Shown piece by piece: positions 8,156 to 15,440 of a stretch of DNA of 45,099 bases; position 1 is the stretch's first letter; each line of letters starts with the position of its first letter. The notes under the pieces are model-generated. The model saw nothing but the letters and a program-made list of their open reading frames with translations, made no database searches and was not told where the DNA came from. Both the position numbers and the translations under genes were made by a program. The DNA lies in assembly GCA_045580875.1 (NCBI GenBank), contig JAZNOP010000039.1:1-45099 (forward strand), in the 5' to 3' direction. The stretch comes from SIG598 sp045580875 (GTDB lineage Bacteria; Bacillota; Clostridia; Oscillospirales; Acutalibacteraceae).

Positions 8156-8786
8156 CGAAATATTCCTCCCCGTCCGGATCAGACTCGTACTCATCTTGGT
8201 CAGAATAGTCAGCATCGGCTTCATACTCGTCGTATTCGGCGTATTCATCGTATTCTTCGGAATATTCTTCGGGGTATTCCCCGTCGTACTCCATCTCTCC
8301 GGGCATTATCCCGTAGTGCTCAAGCAGCGCATCGTAGCGGGCGCGCTCGGCTACCAGGGCATCGTCATACATACGGTTGAGCTGACGTATCTTTTTCCAC
8401 ACATCAGCCTCGTCCACTCCGGCAAAAAGCCTCGGACGGAACTTTACGGTCTTCAGCCAGCGCGCTATCTCGCTGCGCTGTGCTGAAAGCATATCCTCAC
8501 CGGCGTCGCTGTACTGCATTTCTGCATCATCGCCGCCGATTGTTACCGAATCGGTCTCCTCTGCTGCGGCGCTGTGCTGACGTTTTTCAGCATTTCCTGC
8601 CGGCTGAGTTGATTTTTTCGGTTTTGCGAAGAAGGAAGCTATCTTTCCCGACAGGTCGGTCAGCATCTGCAGCAGAGAGTCTATCGGGCCGCCGTTTCCG
8701 GTACCCGTGGATCTTTTCTGACCCGTCATATCTCTGCGCATGGGTGCTCCGCCCTGCCGGTTATAATTGTTTTTATTTCCCTGCAT
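8130..8786 (-). CDS. Uncharacterised pilus-operon protein with an acidic Tyr-rich tail
   Basis: 218-aa protein I cannot assign to a family. There is no signal peptide or membrane helix, so it is probably cytoplasmic. The first 75 residues are basic and low-complexity. Residues 104-158 form a well-ordered helical block with charged and aromatic residues (RWLKTVKFRPRLF, DVWKKIRQLNRMYDDAL) and look like the conserved core. Residues 165-218 are almost all Asp, Glu and Tyr. It starts 16 bases after the tip-protein stop with AAGGGAG upstream, and its end overlaps the SipA-like gene, so it is translated with the assembly factors. Tail and location suggest an adaptor at the inner face of the assembly machine. 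A similar acidic tail is on the SipW protein at 12 kb. Confidence 0.75.
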   Translation of the reverse strand: MQGNKNNYNRQGGAPMRRDMTGQKRSTGTGNGGPIDSLLQMLTDLSGKIASFFAKPKKSTQPAGNAEKRQHSAAAEETDSVTIGGDDAEMQYSDAGEDMLSAQRSEIARWLKTVKFRPRLFAGVDEADVWKKIRQLNRMYDDALVAERARYDALLEHYGIMPGEMEYDGEYPEEYSEEYDEYAEYDEYEADADYSDQDEYESDPDGEEYFDEDEYSDD

Positions 8787-8802
8787 GGGATTCTCCCTTA
8801 TA

Positions 8803-11337
8803 TCAGTCGATTTCGGTCAGGCTGCGGCGGCGCATTACGATCACTGCAGCACCTGCACCGGCAATTGCAAGAAGAAGAATGTAGGGCAGGCTGTCGAGGA
8901 ACACGCCGGTATCGGGTGCGCCGTCGAGCGAGTTGGTGTAATTTACGGTGACATCTTCGGTCATGCCGCTCTTTGCAAAGCTTTCAGACTCGGTCTGAGC
9001 TGCAGAGCCCTCTGCAACCTTTGCGATGTAGCCGTCTGCATTCTCAGAAACGCTGAAGTCTGCACCGTAGGGAATGCCCGGAAGGGTCAGGCTCTCGCCG
9101 TTTGCAAGGGTGAAGGTAACCTTGCCGGTCTCTCTGTCGTATGTATACTCAGCGCTCTCGGGGAAGCTTACTGTCTCGCCGTTTGCTGCGGTAACATCAA
9201 GGGTGAATGTGAACTGCTTTGCTCTGTCACCAAGGCTGCCGGTGGTGGTCTTGGTGATGGTCAGCTCGTTGGTCTCAAGCTCGTTGAAGTACTCAACTGT
9301 CTGAGCTGCGGTGAGATTATCAACGCTGTAGGCATTGCCGTCGGTATAGGAATTGGCAGTGCTGAGCTTGTTGCTTACGATGAAGCCTGCCGGCAGATTA
9401 TTCTCGGTGACCGAAACATCTGCGCCAACAGGAACAGAAATGGTCTTTGTATCGCCGCCGGTAAGGGTGAAGTTGGTATCTGCCATACCCTCAGCCTCAA
9501 CGGTGAACTCGAACTCCTGATCAGGATCAACATATTCACCGACCTGCTTCTCGACGGTGAAGTCGATGGTCTTGAGGGTGTTGTTGAAATCTACAAGATA
9601 GGACTGATCATAGTAGATAAGGAACTCACCGGTGGTTGCGTTGCCGTCTTCATCGGTGCTGTTCTCAATTTTTGTGCCGTCAAGCGAAACATCAGTGCTC
9701 TCAGCGTAGGTATCATAAACGCTGTCAGCAAGCTCGGTCAGCTGAACGACTGCATACTTCTCGTTGGGATCAACTGCATCAAAGATAGCGCGCTCGTTTG
9801 CCTTGAGCCGGAATTTGCCCTCTGCATCGGTGTTCTTGTCGGATACAAGGGTACCGTCGGGCATCATTACAGAATAGCTTGCATCTGCAATTGCTGCGCC
9901 CTCATCGTCCTGAAGAACGAAGGTATAGAGAGCATCCTTTGCGTTCTCGGTAAGATAATCGGTGGTAACGCTCTTCTGAACAGAGAGTGCTCCGTCAGGG
10001 AGAACCGGCAGGTTGAAGCCGAGCTCACAGTTGGAAGCCTCACCGCCTCGCTCGAGGAAGAAGAACTGAAGTCTGTGCTCGGTGTAGTCAGCGAAGGAAT
10101 CGCTGGTGTTGTCGAAGGTGTACTGATCAGCAACGCCTGCCTCGGTGAAGCGCTGCTTGATGCTGGTCTTGTACCATGACCAGCTGCCCTCTACCGGGTA
10201 ATTCTCCGGGTCGTTGACAAGCTCAACGCCGTCGGGAATATCATTTGCATCTGCATATGTATAGTGCTGATAATAAACCTCACCGGTTGCGAAGTTGATG
10301 TCGGAAGCGGTGTGTCTGTGGGTACCGCCCTGGTCAACGACCAGAACGCCGTCGAGGTAGACCCAAACGTCATCGTCACCGGAGAAGTGGAAGATCATAT
10401 CGCTGCCGTTGTACTGACCGCCGGCCGGAACAAAGAAGGAGAAATCAACACTCATGACAAACCAGTTGTCAGCAAGGTTCTGGGTGCTGTTGTTCTTTAT
10501 TGCGTGGAGGTTCTTGTAGCACGAGGTGTTTGTTGAAGCATACTGAATCTTGTCGCTGTTCTCTTCGCCCTCGGTAATGACCGAGGTATCAACCACTCCG
10601 TTTGCATCAGAGATCTTTACGACATCTGTTACACAGTCATTGAAGGGAAGGAATGCGCCGAAGGTCTGGTAGCCGTATGAAGCGGTAATTGCACCCGGGC
10701 GCAGCGGAGAATCGTAAAGAGTGAATTTGCCTGTGGTTGTATCGAAGTAAGCGTGATTATACTTGGAATCATAGGTATAATAGCCTGTCTCGCTGTTGTA
10801 CTTGAACATATTGTTCGAAGCGGTATAAAGCGCGTTAGGGCCGCCCGGTGCGGTGTCGGAGCTGAAGTAGGTTCCATCAGCCTTCTTGCCTTCAAAGAGC
10901 TCCTTTATGGTGTTGGAGCCGTATGCGGTCGTAAACTGAGCCTTGGTCATTCCTCTGATGGGATCCGACTCAATGACGGGGTAGCCGTTGCTGTCAAGCA
11001 CCTTGCCGATAACGGGATACTTATCGTCGCCAAGGGGCTTTGAGGAATCGTGCGTACCGTCAGCACGATAGATGTTGTTGTTGCCGAAGCGGAGGATATA
11101 TGCATCCTTCTCTGTCCCGGTCAGATTTCTTATCTGAATCTTGATTCCGCTTTCAACCAGAGCGATCTCGTTCGGAGTCAGACCGCTGTAGCGGACCGAG
11201 TCGGGAACGGCCTGCATATCTGCCGCCGCCGCGCTGACCGAAGGTGCTGCCGCAGCGCAGATCATGACAGCTGCAAGCATGACGCTGAGTACACGCGCCG
11301 CCGCTCTTCTGAATCTGTAGGGGCTTCTGTTATTCAT
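8803..11337 (-). CDS. Fibro-slime-domain pilus tip adhesin with DTG sorting signal
   Basis: First gene of the pilus operon; 844 aa from the ATG at 11337 (GGAGGAAA seven bases upstream). Signal peptide about 1-36. Residues of roughly 220-465 form a fibro-slime/PA14-like domain, seen in FHFSGDDDVWVYLDGVLVVD and the following Gly-Gly-Thr-His. This fold is often calcium- and carbohydrate-binding in surface proteins. Three Cna-B/Spy0128-like stalk domains follow to about 810. The sorting signal is APDTG, then VFLDSLPYI, a membrane helix and MRRR. Position, length and architecture match the large tip adhesin of Gram-positive pili. The DTG-x2-LDSLPYI block is shared with the major pilin, implying the same sortase handles both. 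Ligand unknown. Confidence 0.87.
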   Translation of the reverse strand: MNNRSPYRFRRAAARVLSVMLAAVMICAAAAPSVSAAAADMQAVPDSVRYSGLTPNEIALVESGIKIQIRNLTGTEKDAYILRFGNNNIYRADGTHDSSKPLGDDKYPVIGKVLDSNGYPVIESDPIRGMTKAQFTTAYGSNTIKELFEGKKADGTYFSSDTAPGGPNALYTASNNMFKYNSETGYYTYDSKYNHAYFDTTTGKFTLYDSPLRPGAITASYGYQTFGAFLPFNDCVTDVVKISDANGVVDTSVITEGEENSDKIQYASTNTSCYKNLHAIKNNSTQNLADNWFVMSVDFSFFVPAGGQYNGSDMIFHFSGDDDVWVYLDGVLVVDQGGTHRHTASDINFATGEVYYQHYTYADANDIPDGVELVNDPENYPVEGSWSWYKTSIKQRFTEAGVADQYTFDNTSDSFADYTEHRLQFFFLERGGEASNCELGFNLPVLPDGALSVQKSVTTDYLTENAKDALYTFVLQDDEGAAIADASYSVMMPDGTLVSDKNTDAEGKFRLKANERAIFDAVDPNEKYAVVQLTELADSVYDTYAESTDVSLDGTKIENSTDEDGNATTGEFLIYYDQSYLVDFNNTLKTIDFTVEKQVGEYVDPDQEFEFTVEAEGMADTNFTLTGGDTKTISVPVGADVSVTENNLPAGFIVSNKLSTANSYTDGNAYSVDNLTAAQTVEYFNELETNELTITKTTTGSLGDRAKQFTFTLDVTAANGETVSFPESAEYTYDRETGKVTFTLANGESLTLPGIPYGADFSVSENADGYIAKVAEGSAAQTESESFAKSGMTEDVTVNYTNSLDGAPDTGVFLDSLPYILLLAIAGAGAAVIVMRRRSLTEID

Positions 11338-11422
11338 AAATCTTTCCTCCTGCCGAATTGTTACCGCCGGAATACCGCTGCACATTACGTTATCCGGCCG
11401 GTAGGATTATCCACATGGTTTG

Positions 11423-11459
11423 GTGCCGGTCTTCTGACAATATCAAAAGGTAACGGCAC
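11423..11459 (-). other. Stem in the 5' leader of the pilus operon
   Basis: GTGCCG (11423-11428) and CGGCAC (11454-11459) pair inside the predicted leader of about 140 bases. The leader is longer than needed for a ribosome site. I looked for known riboswitch cores, including c-di-GMP, and saw none. Confidence 0.35.
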
Positions 11460-11487
11460 TTAGGACATTGTAACTTTTATCTGATAA

Positions 11488-11516
11488 ATATTAACACATT
11501 TTCACTGATGTTTCAA
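11488..11516 (-). promoter_or_regulatory. Sigma-A promoter of the pilus operon
   Basis: On the minus strand, TTGAAA (-35, 11511-11516), exactly 17 bases, then TAATAT (-10, 11488-11493). Transcription would begin near 11481, leaving a leader of about 140 bases before the tip-adhesin ATG. Confidence 0.6.
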
Positions 11517-11519
11517 TAC

Positions 11520-11546
11520 TTCCGGTTGTTTTTTTATGCACCGGAA
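11520..11546. promoter_or_regulatory. Inverted repeat just upstream of the pilus promoter
   Basis: TTCCGGT (11520-11526) and ACCGGAA (11540-11546) flank a T-rich spacer immediately upstream of the -35 box. The half-sites resemble an activator operator. The remaining bases to about 11890 show no gene with a usable ribosome site and are AT-rich in part. Confidence 0.35.
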
Positions 11547-11893
11547 TATAGAAAATCAACTTTTGTGAGCTTATGATTTATTAAAATTTCAACAAAATTT
11601 AATAATTCAGCAATCCGGCTGCAACTCATCACAAATCCATCACTGTTGTGCTGTTTCATACTTTTTCCGTCATCATGCTGTTTTGCTCCCCGGTTCAGGC
11701 GCAGTTTTCCGTCTTCCCGTAATAAACCGACGCAGCAGCTGCTGCAGACCTGCTATGGCTTTTCGATGCGTTTCGTTGCGAATCCGCGGTAATATATTCA
11801 GGTATCGTTTTTTGCTTGTTTTTGTACTTTTTCGGAGCAGAAAATCAGAATGTAAAAAAAATATTAATTCGGCTGTTTTTTGAGTCGCGAATA

Positions 11894-11922
11894 TTGACAA
11901 ACCGACCGGTCAGGTTTATTAT
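11894..11922 (+). promoter_or_regulatory. Fibre-operon promoter with a TetR-type palindrome in its spacer
   Basis: TTGACA (11894-11899), 17 bases, TATTAT (11917-11922). The spacer AACCGACCGGTCAGGTT holds the perfect palindrome GACCGGTC (11904-11911) inside an AACC/GGTT frame. TetR/AcrR-family repressors often bind such sites between the -35 and -10. No TetR gene lies in the window, so a regulator would act in trans. Confidence 0.65.
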
Positions 11923-11953
11923 AAATTTTGTATATTAGTTAAATAAAATAACT

Positions 11954-11988
11954 GGCTGTATTTTTATATACAGCCGCGCATATGCGCG
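11954..11988 (+). other. Two leader hairpins next to the sipW ribosome site
   Basis: GGCTGTAT/ATACAGCC (11954-11975) is a perfect 8-bp stem. It abuts the palindrome CGCGCATATGCGCG (11975-11988), and AGGAGG begins three bases later. The pair could mask the ribosome site or protect the 5' end. Confidence 0.45.
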
Positions 11989-12004
11989 AAAGGAGGCAAT
12001 GCCT

Positions 12005-12967
12005 GTGAATGACTTTGCCGCGTCAATGAAAAAGCTGTGGACAACGGTAAAGGAACAGTCGGTCAGGCTGTGGAAGCTGACCGCAGAAAAGGTCAGTGCC
12101 GCTGCGGTCGACCTGAAGACAAAATTCAACACTGACGAATCGGGAAAACAGCGTTCTCTGCGTGAGAAGATTCTCACCGGCGTGGGACTTACCCTCTGCG
12201 TTGTTTTCTCCTTCCTGCTGATATGCAATCTTGTCATAATCATCAAGGGCTCGGTTGCACCGGAGAAGCCGCCCTCTGTTCTGGGTATCACGCCGATGGT
12301 CGTTCTTTCCGGCTCGATGAGCGGCGACGCTGAAGACCACATAGAGACCGGCGACCTTATCTTCGTCGGCAAGGCTGACCCCGATGAGCTCGAGGTCGGT
12401 GACGTAATTGCCTTCATGGAGGGCAAGACCACCGTCACCCACCGAATCATACGCATTGAGACCGCTGAAGACGGCACCGAGCAGTGGATAACCAAGGGTG
12501 ATGCCAACAACACCGAGGACCAGCGTCCGGTAACCGCTGACCAGCTTGTCGGAATCTACCGCTTCCGCCTGCCTAAGATAGGCGATTTTGCACTGTTTCT
12601 CCAGCAGCCGGTCGGAATGCTGATATTCATCGGCATACCCTGTCTGGCATTTCTCATATACGACATTCTCCGCCGTCAGCGTGCGGCTGTAACCGAGACC
12701 TCCAAGACCTCCGAGATGGAGGCAGAGCTTGAGCGTCTGCGCAGGCTTGTCGAGGGCTCGATAGCCGCCAAGTCGGTCGAGCAGCCGGAAGCAGACGACG
12801 ACGATGATTCCGGTGACGATGATGACTATGACGACGAATCCGATGAGGATTACGACGACGAGGACGTCGAGGACGATTATGACGATGAAGACGACGACGG
12901 TGATTATGATGAAGACGATGATGACACCGACGGCGATGACATCGATGACGAAGACGAGGACGAATAA
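12005..12967 (+). CDS. SipW-type signal peptidase I with a poly-Asp/Glu tail
   Basis: Membrane signal peptidase of the ER/archaeal (SipW) type, which matures TasA-like fibre proteins. From the GTG at 12005 (AGGAGG eight bases upstream) it has 320 aa; the in-frame ATG at 11999 sits only 2 bases from the ribosome site. There is an amphipathic N-terminal 50 residues, a first membrane helix (about 57-80) and catalytic Ser104 in VLSGSMSGD. The Ser/His-type general base is His146 in VTHRII. KGDANNT and a second membrane pass (about 200-220) follow. Residues 235-255 look coiled-coil. The last 57 residues are nearly pure Asp/Glu with a few Tyr, Ser and Gly. That tail is unlike Bacillus SipW and should face the cytoplasm. 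First gene of the fibre cluster. Confidence 0.88.
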   Translation: MNDFAASMKKLWTTVKEQSVRLWKLTAEKVSAAAVDLKTKFNTDESGKQRSLREKILTGVGLTLCVVFSFLLICNLVIIIKGSVAPEKPPSVLGITPMVVLSGSMSGDAEDHIETGDLIFVGKADPDELEVGDVIAFMEGKTTVTHRIIRIETAEDGTEQWITKGDANNTEDQRPVTADQLVGIYRFRLPKIGDFALFLQQPVGMLIFIGIPCLAFLIYDILRRQRAAVTETSKTSEMEAELERLRRLVEGSIAAKSVEQPEADDDDDSGDDDDYDDESDEDYDDEDVEDDYDDEDDDGDYDEDDDDTDGDDIDDEDEDE

Positions 12968-13044
12968 TTCTCCTCTTCGCTGATTACTTTGTATATCTTC
13001 TGCCAGTGCGCGCCACGACACACGAGGCATGAATAGATATAGTT

Positions 13045-13064
13045 ATGAGAGCCAAGGTTCTCAT
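13045..13064 (+). other. Leader hairpin before the first TasA-like gene
   Basis: ATGAGA (13045-13050) and TCTCAT (13059-13064) pair, and G-U and G-C pairs extend the stem inward. It is the first of three stems in the 176-base gap after the SipW gene. Confidence 0.5.
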
Positions 13065-13115
13065 GTTGGGACGAGGATATCGTCCTGAATCACTACGGAC
13101 GGGGACCGTCCCAAC
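13065..13115 (+). promoter_or_regulatory. Structured leader with mutually exclusive stems
   Basis: Two compact hairpins, GGACGA/TCGTCC (13069-13085) and GGACGG/CCGTCC (13097-13111), compete with a long-range stem joining GTTGGGACG (13065-13073) to CGTCCCAAC (13107-13115). The ribosome site (AGGAGG, 13129-13134) lies 13 bases downstream. The layout could be an RNA switch, a processing site separating sipW from the abundant fibre mRNA, or a stabilising 5' cap. No T-run follows the stems. Confidence 0.5.
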
Positions 13116-13143
13116 TTGAAAAATAATTAGGAGGCTTTTCACA

Positions 13144-13833
13144 ATGAAAAACAAATTTATGAGAGTAGCCGTTATCATGATGGCTCTCGTACTTGTCACT
13201 TCCTGCTTCGTTGGCGGCACTTTCGCAAAGTACGTTGCTGGTAATAGCGCAGACGACAGCGCACGTGTTGCTAAGTGGGGTGTTCAGGTTACTGTTGATG
13301 GCGATGGCGCTTTTGCTGAAACCTACGAAACCGATGACACTGCAACACTTACAGCTGCTAACTCTGTAGTTGCAGATGTTGATGTTGTTGCTCCTGGTAC
13401 CGAGGGCGAGTTTGTTTCTGTTGATATCTCCGGTACTCCTGAAGTTGCTGTTGAGGTAACTTATGAAGCAACCGTAGTTGTTACTGGCGACTGGGTAGAC
13501 GCAGAAGGCAACTTCTATTGCCCTGTTGTTGTTAGCGTTGGCGGAAACGCAATCACTGGCACTTCCGCCGATGAGCTTGCAGCTAACATTAAGACCGCTA
13601 TTGATGGTTATTCTGATGTATATGAAGCTAACACCACTCTCGAAGATGAGACTCAGCTCGCTATCACTTGGGCTTGGGCATTCGAAGGTGCAACAGCTGC
13701 TGATGCTAACCAGAACGGCATTGACGATACCGATGAGAAGGACACCTTCCTCGGCGACTGGGTCATCAGACAGGGTGCTACTGCTCCTGAAATTTCCATC
13801 GATGTCGCTGTTACCGTCGAGCAGATCGACTAA
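13144..13833 (+). CDS. TasA-like fibre protein (SipW substrate), probably the abundant subunit
   Basis: Secreted 229-aa protein of the SipW-dependent TasA/camelysin type. The signal region is 1-29 with the typical GGTFAKY stretch, followed by the SARVAKWGV segment seen in clostridial members. The mature part is beta-rich, acidic and low in Cys, with no anchor; it ends in VEQID. AGGAGG lies 9 bases before the ATG. Codon use stands out: Ala, Val, Gly and Thr codons are mostly T- or A-ending (GCT, GTT, GGT), unlike neighbours rich in GCC and CTC. In Firmicutes this usually marks high expression, though transfer is an alternative. With the structured leader and a following terminator, it reads as a strongly expressed extracellular fibre subunit. 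TasA homology is by motif; fold not tested. Confidence 0.85.
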   Translation: MKNKFMRVAVIMMALVLVTSCFVGGTFAKYVAGNSADDSARVAKWGVQVTVDGDGAFAETYETDDTATLTAANSVVADVDVVAPGTEGEFVSVDISGTPEVAVEVTYEATVVVTGDWVDAEGNFYCPVVVSVGGNAITGTSADELAANIKTAIDGYSDVYEANTTLEDETQLAITWAWAFEGATAADANQNGIDDTDEKDTFLGDWVIRQGATAPEISIDVAVTVEQID

Positions 13834-13888
13834 TTTTCAGACTATCTGAATTTTAATTCTACATAGCTGATAATTGATCCGTTATTTC

Positions 13889-13920
13889 GCACCCCGCTCT
13901 CGTGGCGGGCGGGGTGCTTT
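13889..13920 (+). terminator. Terminator-like hairpin after the first TasA-like gene
   Basis: GCACCCCGC (13889-13897) pairs perfectly with GCGGGGTGC (13909-13917), followed by TTT. The T-run is short, so some read-through to the next gene is likely. Bases 13921-14082 hold nothing else I can support. Confidence 0.6.
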
Positions 13921-14082
13921 ACGGATTCCTCTGATTCATTCGCGCCCCGCATCTGCTTCATTATTCCCTCTGAGCCGAAACAAGGGCTTCTGCCCGTCAG
14001 AAACCTTTCTTTCAGTTCAGAACAGACCTTCCGGACATTCTGACAAATCTACGCGCTCCTGCAAACTCTGGAGGAAGAGCTT

Positions 14083-14874
14083 ATGAATTCATTCGTACAG
14101 AAGCAGCGCCAGTGGCTGCTGCCTGCAACTTTAATACTGTTCATTCTGCTGGTCGTGACATTTCCCTTCGTCGCGCAGATAACCTATTCCGGCAGAAGCG
14201 AGAGCCCCGACCACGTGCTGACCTATGTTCCCGGCGAGCTCGTCTGGGGCAGTGAGACCGGCATCAACGCCGACGGCGCTGCCGAGCTTTCGCTCTTCTC
14301 GGCAAAGTATGACAATGTGCTGTCCGCCGACGGCGACAAGGTCATCGCCCCGGGAACAAACGGCATAAACATAGTGCGTCTTAAGAACAGCGCAGGCGGC
14401 GCGGTCACATACACCGCCACCGTCTACCGCATTCGCTCCACTGAGACCCTGCCGGTCAGCGTTTCGCTCGACGGCAGAAACTTCACCGACACCACCAGAG
14501 CTGTTCTTCCCGAGGGAGTTCCGGCTGACAGCGTTATCCGCTCGGTCACCGGCTCTGTCGGAAGCGGCGAAATTCAGGATTTTGACATAAGCTGGCTCTG
14601 GCTCTTCACCGAGGGCGAGGCTCAGGACATTGCCGACACCGGTCTCGGCGATAAAGCCGCCGCAGGCTACCCCGATGACGTCACCGTCGGCATCTACATT
14701 GTAATTGAAGACAACAACGAGACCATTCAGCCTGAGATTCCGACCGGCGATAATAATATGATTGGTATGTACATCGTTCTTATGGCCGTCAGCGGATTCT
14801 TCATGTTCTTCCTGCTGTTCGGCAGAAAGCGCGAAAAGGACGAGGAGGAAGAGCAGTGCAGCGAGAGCAGATAA
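14083..14874 (+). CDS. Fibre-cluster membrane protein with an EIPTG sorting-like C-terminus
   Basis: 263-aa surface protein. The N-terminus has a signal or anchor helix (about 12-32), followed by a beta-rich domain of about 190 residues with the composition of TasA/TapA-type proteins. Near residue 222 comes EIPTGDNN, then a membrane helix (about 228-249), RKR and an acidic tail. This is the layout of a sortase substrate; EIPTG is close to the EVPTG and QVPTG signals of streptococcal T-pilins. The protein could tie the TasA-like fibre to the wall or to the divergent pilus. The acidic extension after RKR is atypical for a sorting signal, so a simple single-pass anchor remains possible. CTGGAGG precedes the ATG. 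Its end overlaps the next gene by 19 bases. Confidence 0.75.
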   Translation: MNSFVQKQRQWLLPATLILFILLVVTFPFVAQITYSGRSESPDHVLTYVPGELVWGSETGINADGAAELSLFSAKYDNVLSADGDKVIAPGTNGINIVRLKNSAGGAVTYTATVYRIRSTETLPVSVSLDGRNFTDTTRAVLPEGVPADSVIRSVTGSVGSGEIQDFDISWLWLFTEGEAQDIADTGLGDKAAAGYPDDVTVGIYIVIEDNNETIQPEIPTGDNNMIGMYIVLMAVSGFFMFFLLFGRKREKDEEEEQCSESR

Positions 14875-15440
14875 AGCTCCTGAGCCGTGTGCTGAGCATT
14901 GCGCTCACCGTTTTTCTGGCAATCCTTGTTGTGGCAAATGTCTACACAATAATTGCCCGCGCCGTCACCGACGATCCTCAGCCGACCTTTCTCGGCTATT
15001 CATCGGCTGTGATAATATCCGGCTCAATGTCGGACACGATTGAGGTCAACGACTTCATCGTATGCCGCGCCTGCCGCGATTACGACGTCGATGATATCAT
15101 TACATTCGTAAGCCCCCGCGGCTCGCTGATAACCCACCGCATAGTGAGCGAAAGCGATGCCGGCTTCATTACACAGGGCGATGCAAACAACACCCCCGAC
15201 AGAGAGCCTGTCTCTCAGGAGAATATCGTCGGCAAGGTGGTCTGCATTATCCCGAAAATCGGACTATTCATTGAATTCATGCGCACTCCGCTTGGTTTGA
15301 CCTGCGTTGTGCTTATTGGCATGCTGCTTCTCGCTCTGCCCTCCGTACTGGAGCGCACCGAGGAGGAAAGCAGAAAAGCCGCCCCACAGAACGGAGGAAA
15401 TAATGACGATGGAACGGAAAACGACTTCCCTGAAAAATAA
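14856..15440 (+). CDS. Second SipW-type signal peptidase I
   Basis: 194-aa ER/archaeal-type signal peptidase, close to the Bacillus SipW length. N-terminal membrane helix 12-36, catalytic Ser57 in IISGSMSD, His94 in LITHRIVS and Asp109 in TQGDANNT. A second membrane segment lies at about 143-165. The C-terminal tail is short and hydrophilic, without the acidic extension of the first SipW. It starts with GTG, and the AGGAGG seven bases upstream lies within the preceding gene. It overlaps both neighbours, so the membrane protein, this peptidase and the second TasA-like protein are made together. Two SipW enzymes in one cluster suggest each serves a different substrate. Confidence 0.9.
   Translation: MQREQIKLLSRVLSIALTVFLAILVVANVYTIIARAVTDDPQPTFLGYSSAVIISGSMSDTIEVNDFIVCRACRDYDVDDIITFVSPRGSLITHRIVSESDAGFITQGDANNTPDREPVSQENIVGKVVCIIPKIGLFIEFMRTPLGLTCVVLIGMLLLALPSVLERTEEESRKAAPQNGGNNDDGTENDFPEK

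Noticed and set aside
8767..10179. A 470-codon open frame opposite the tip adhesin
   Set aside because: It lies entirely antisense to a well-supported gene, has no ribosome site and encodes a Cys/Val-rich sequence typical of a shadow frame.
11338..11480. A c-di-GMP riboswitch in the pilus leader
   Set aside because: Leader and gene function invite it, but neither class I nor class II core sequences can be found.
11673..11900. Short ORFs on both strands in the divergent control region
   Set aside because: Neither has a ribosome site. Composition is basic and low in periodic structure, and the region overlaps the fibre promoter.
12023..13030. A 335-codon open frame opposite the first SipW
   Set aside because: Its Val/Ile-rich stretch is just the reverse reading of the Asp/Glu codons. 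The plus-strand frame has the catalytic motifs.
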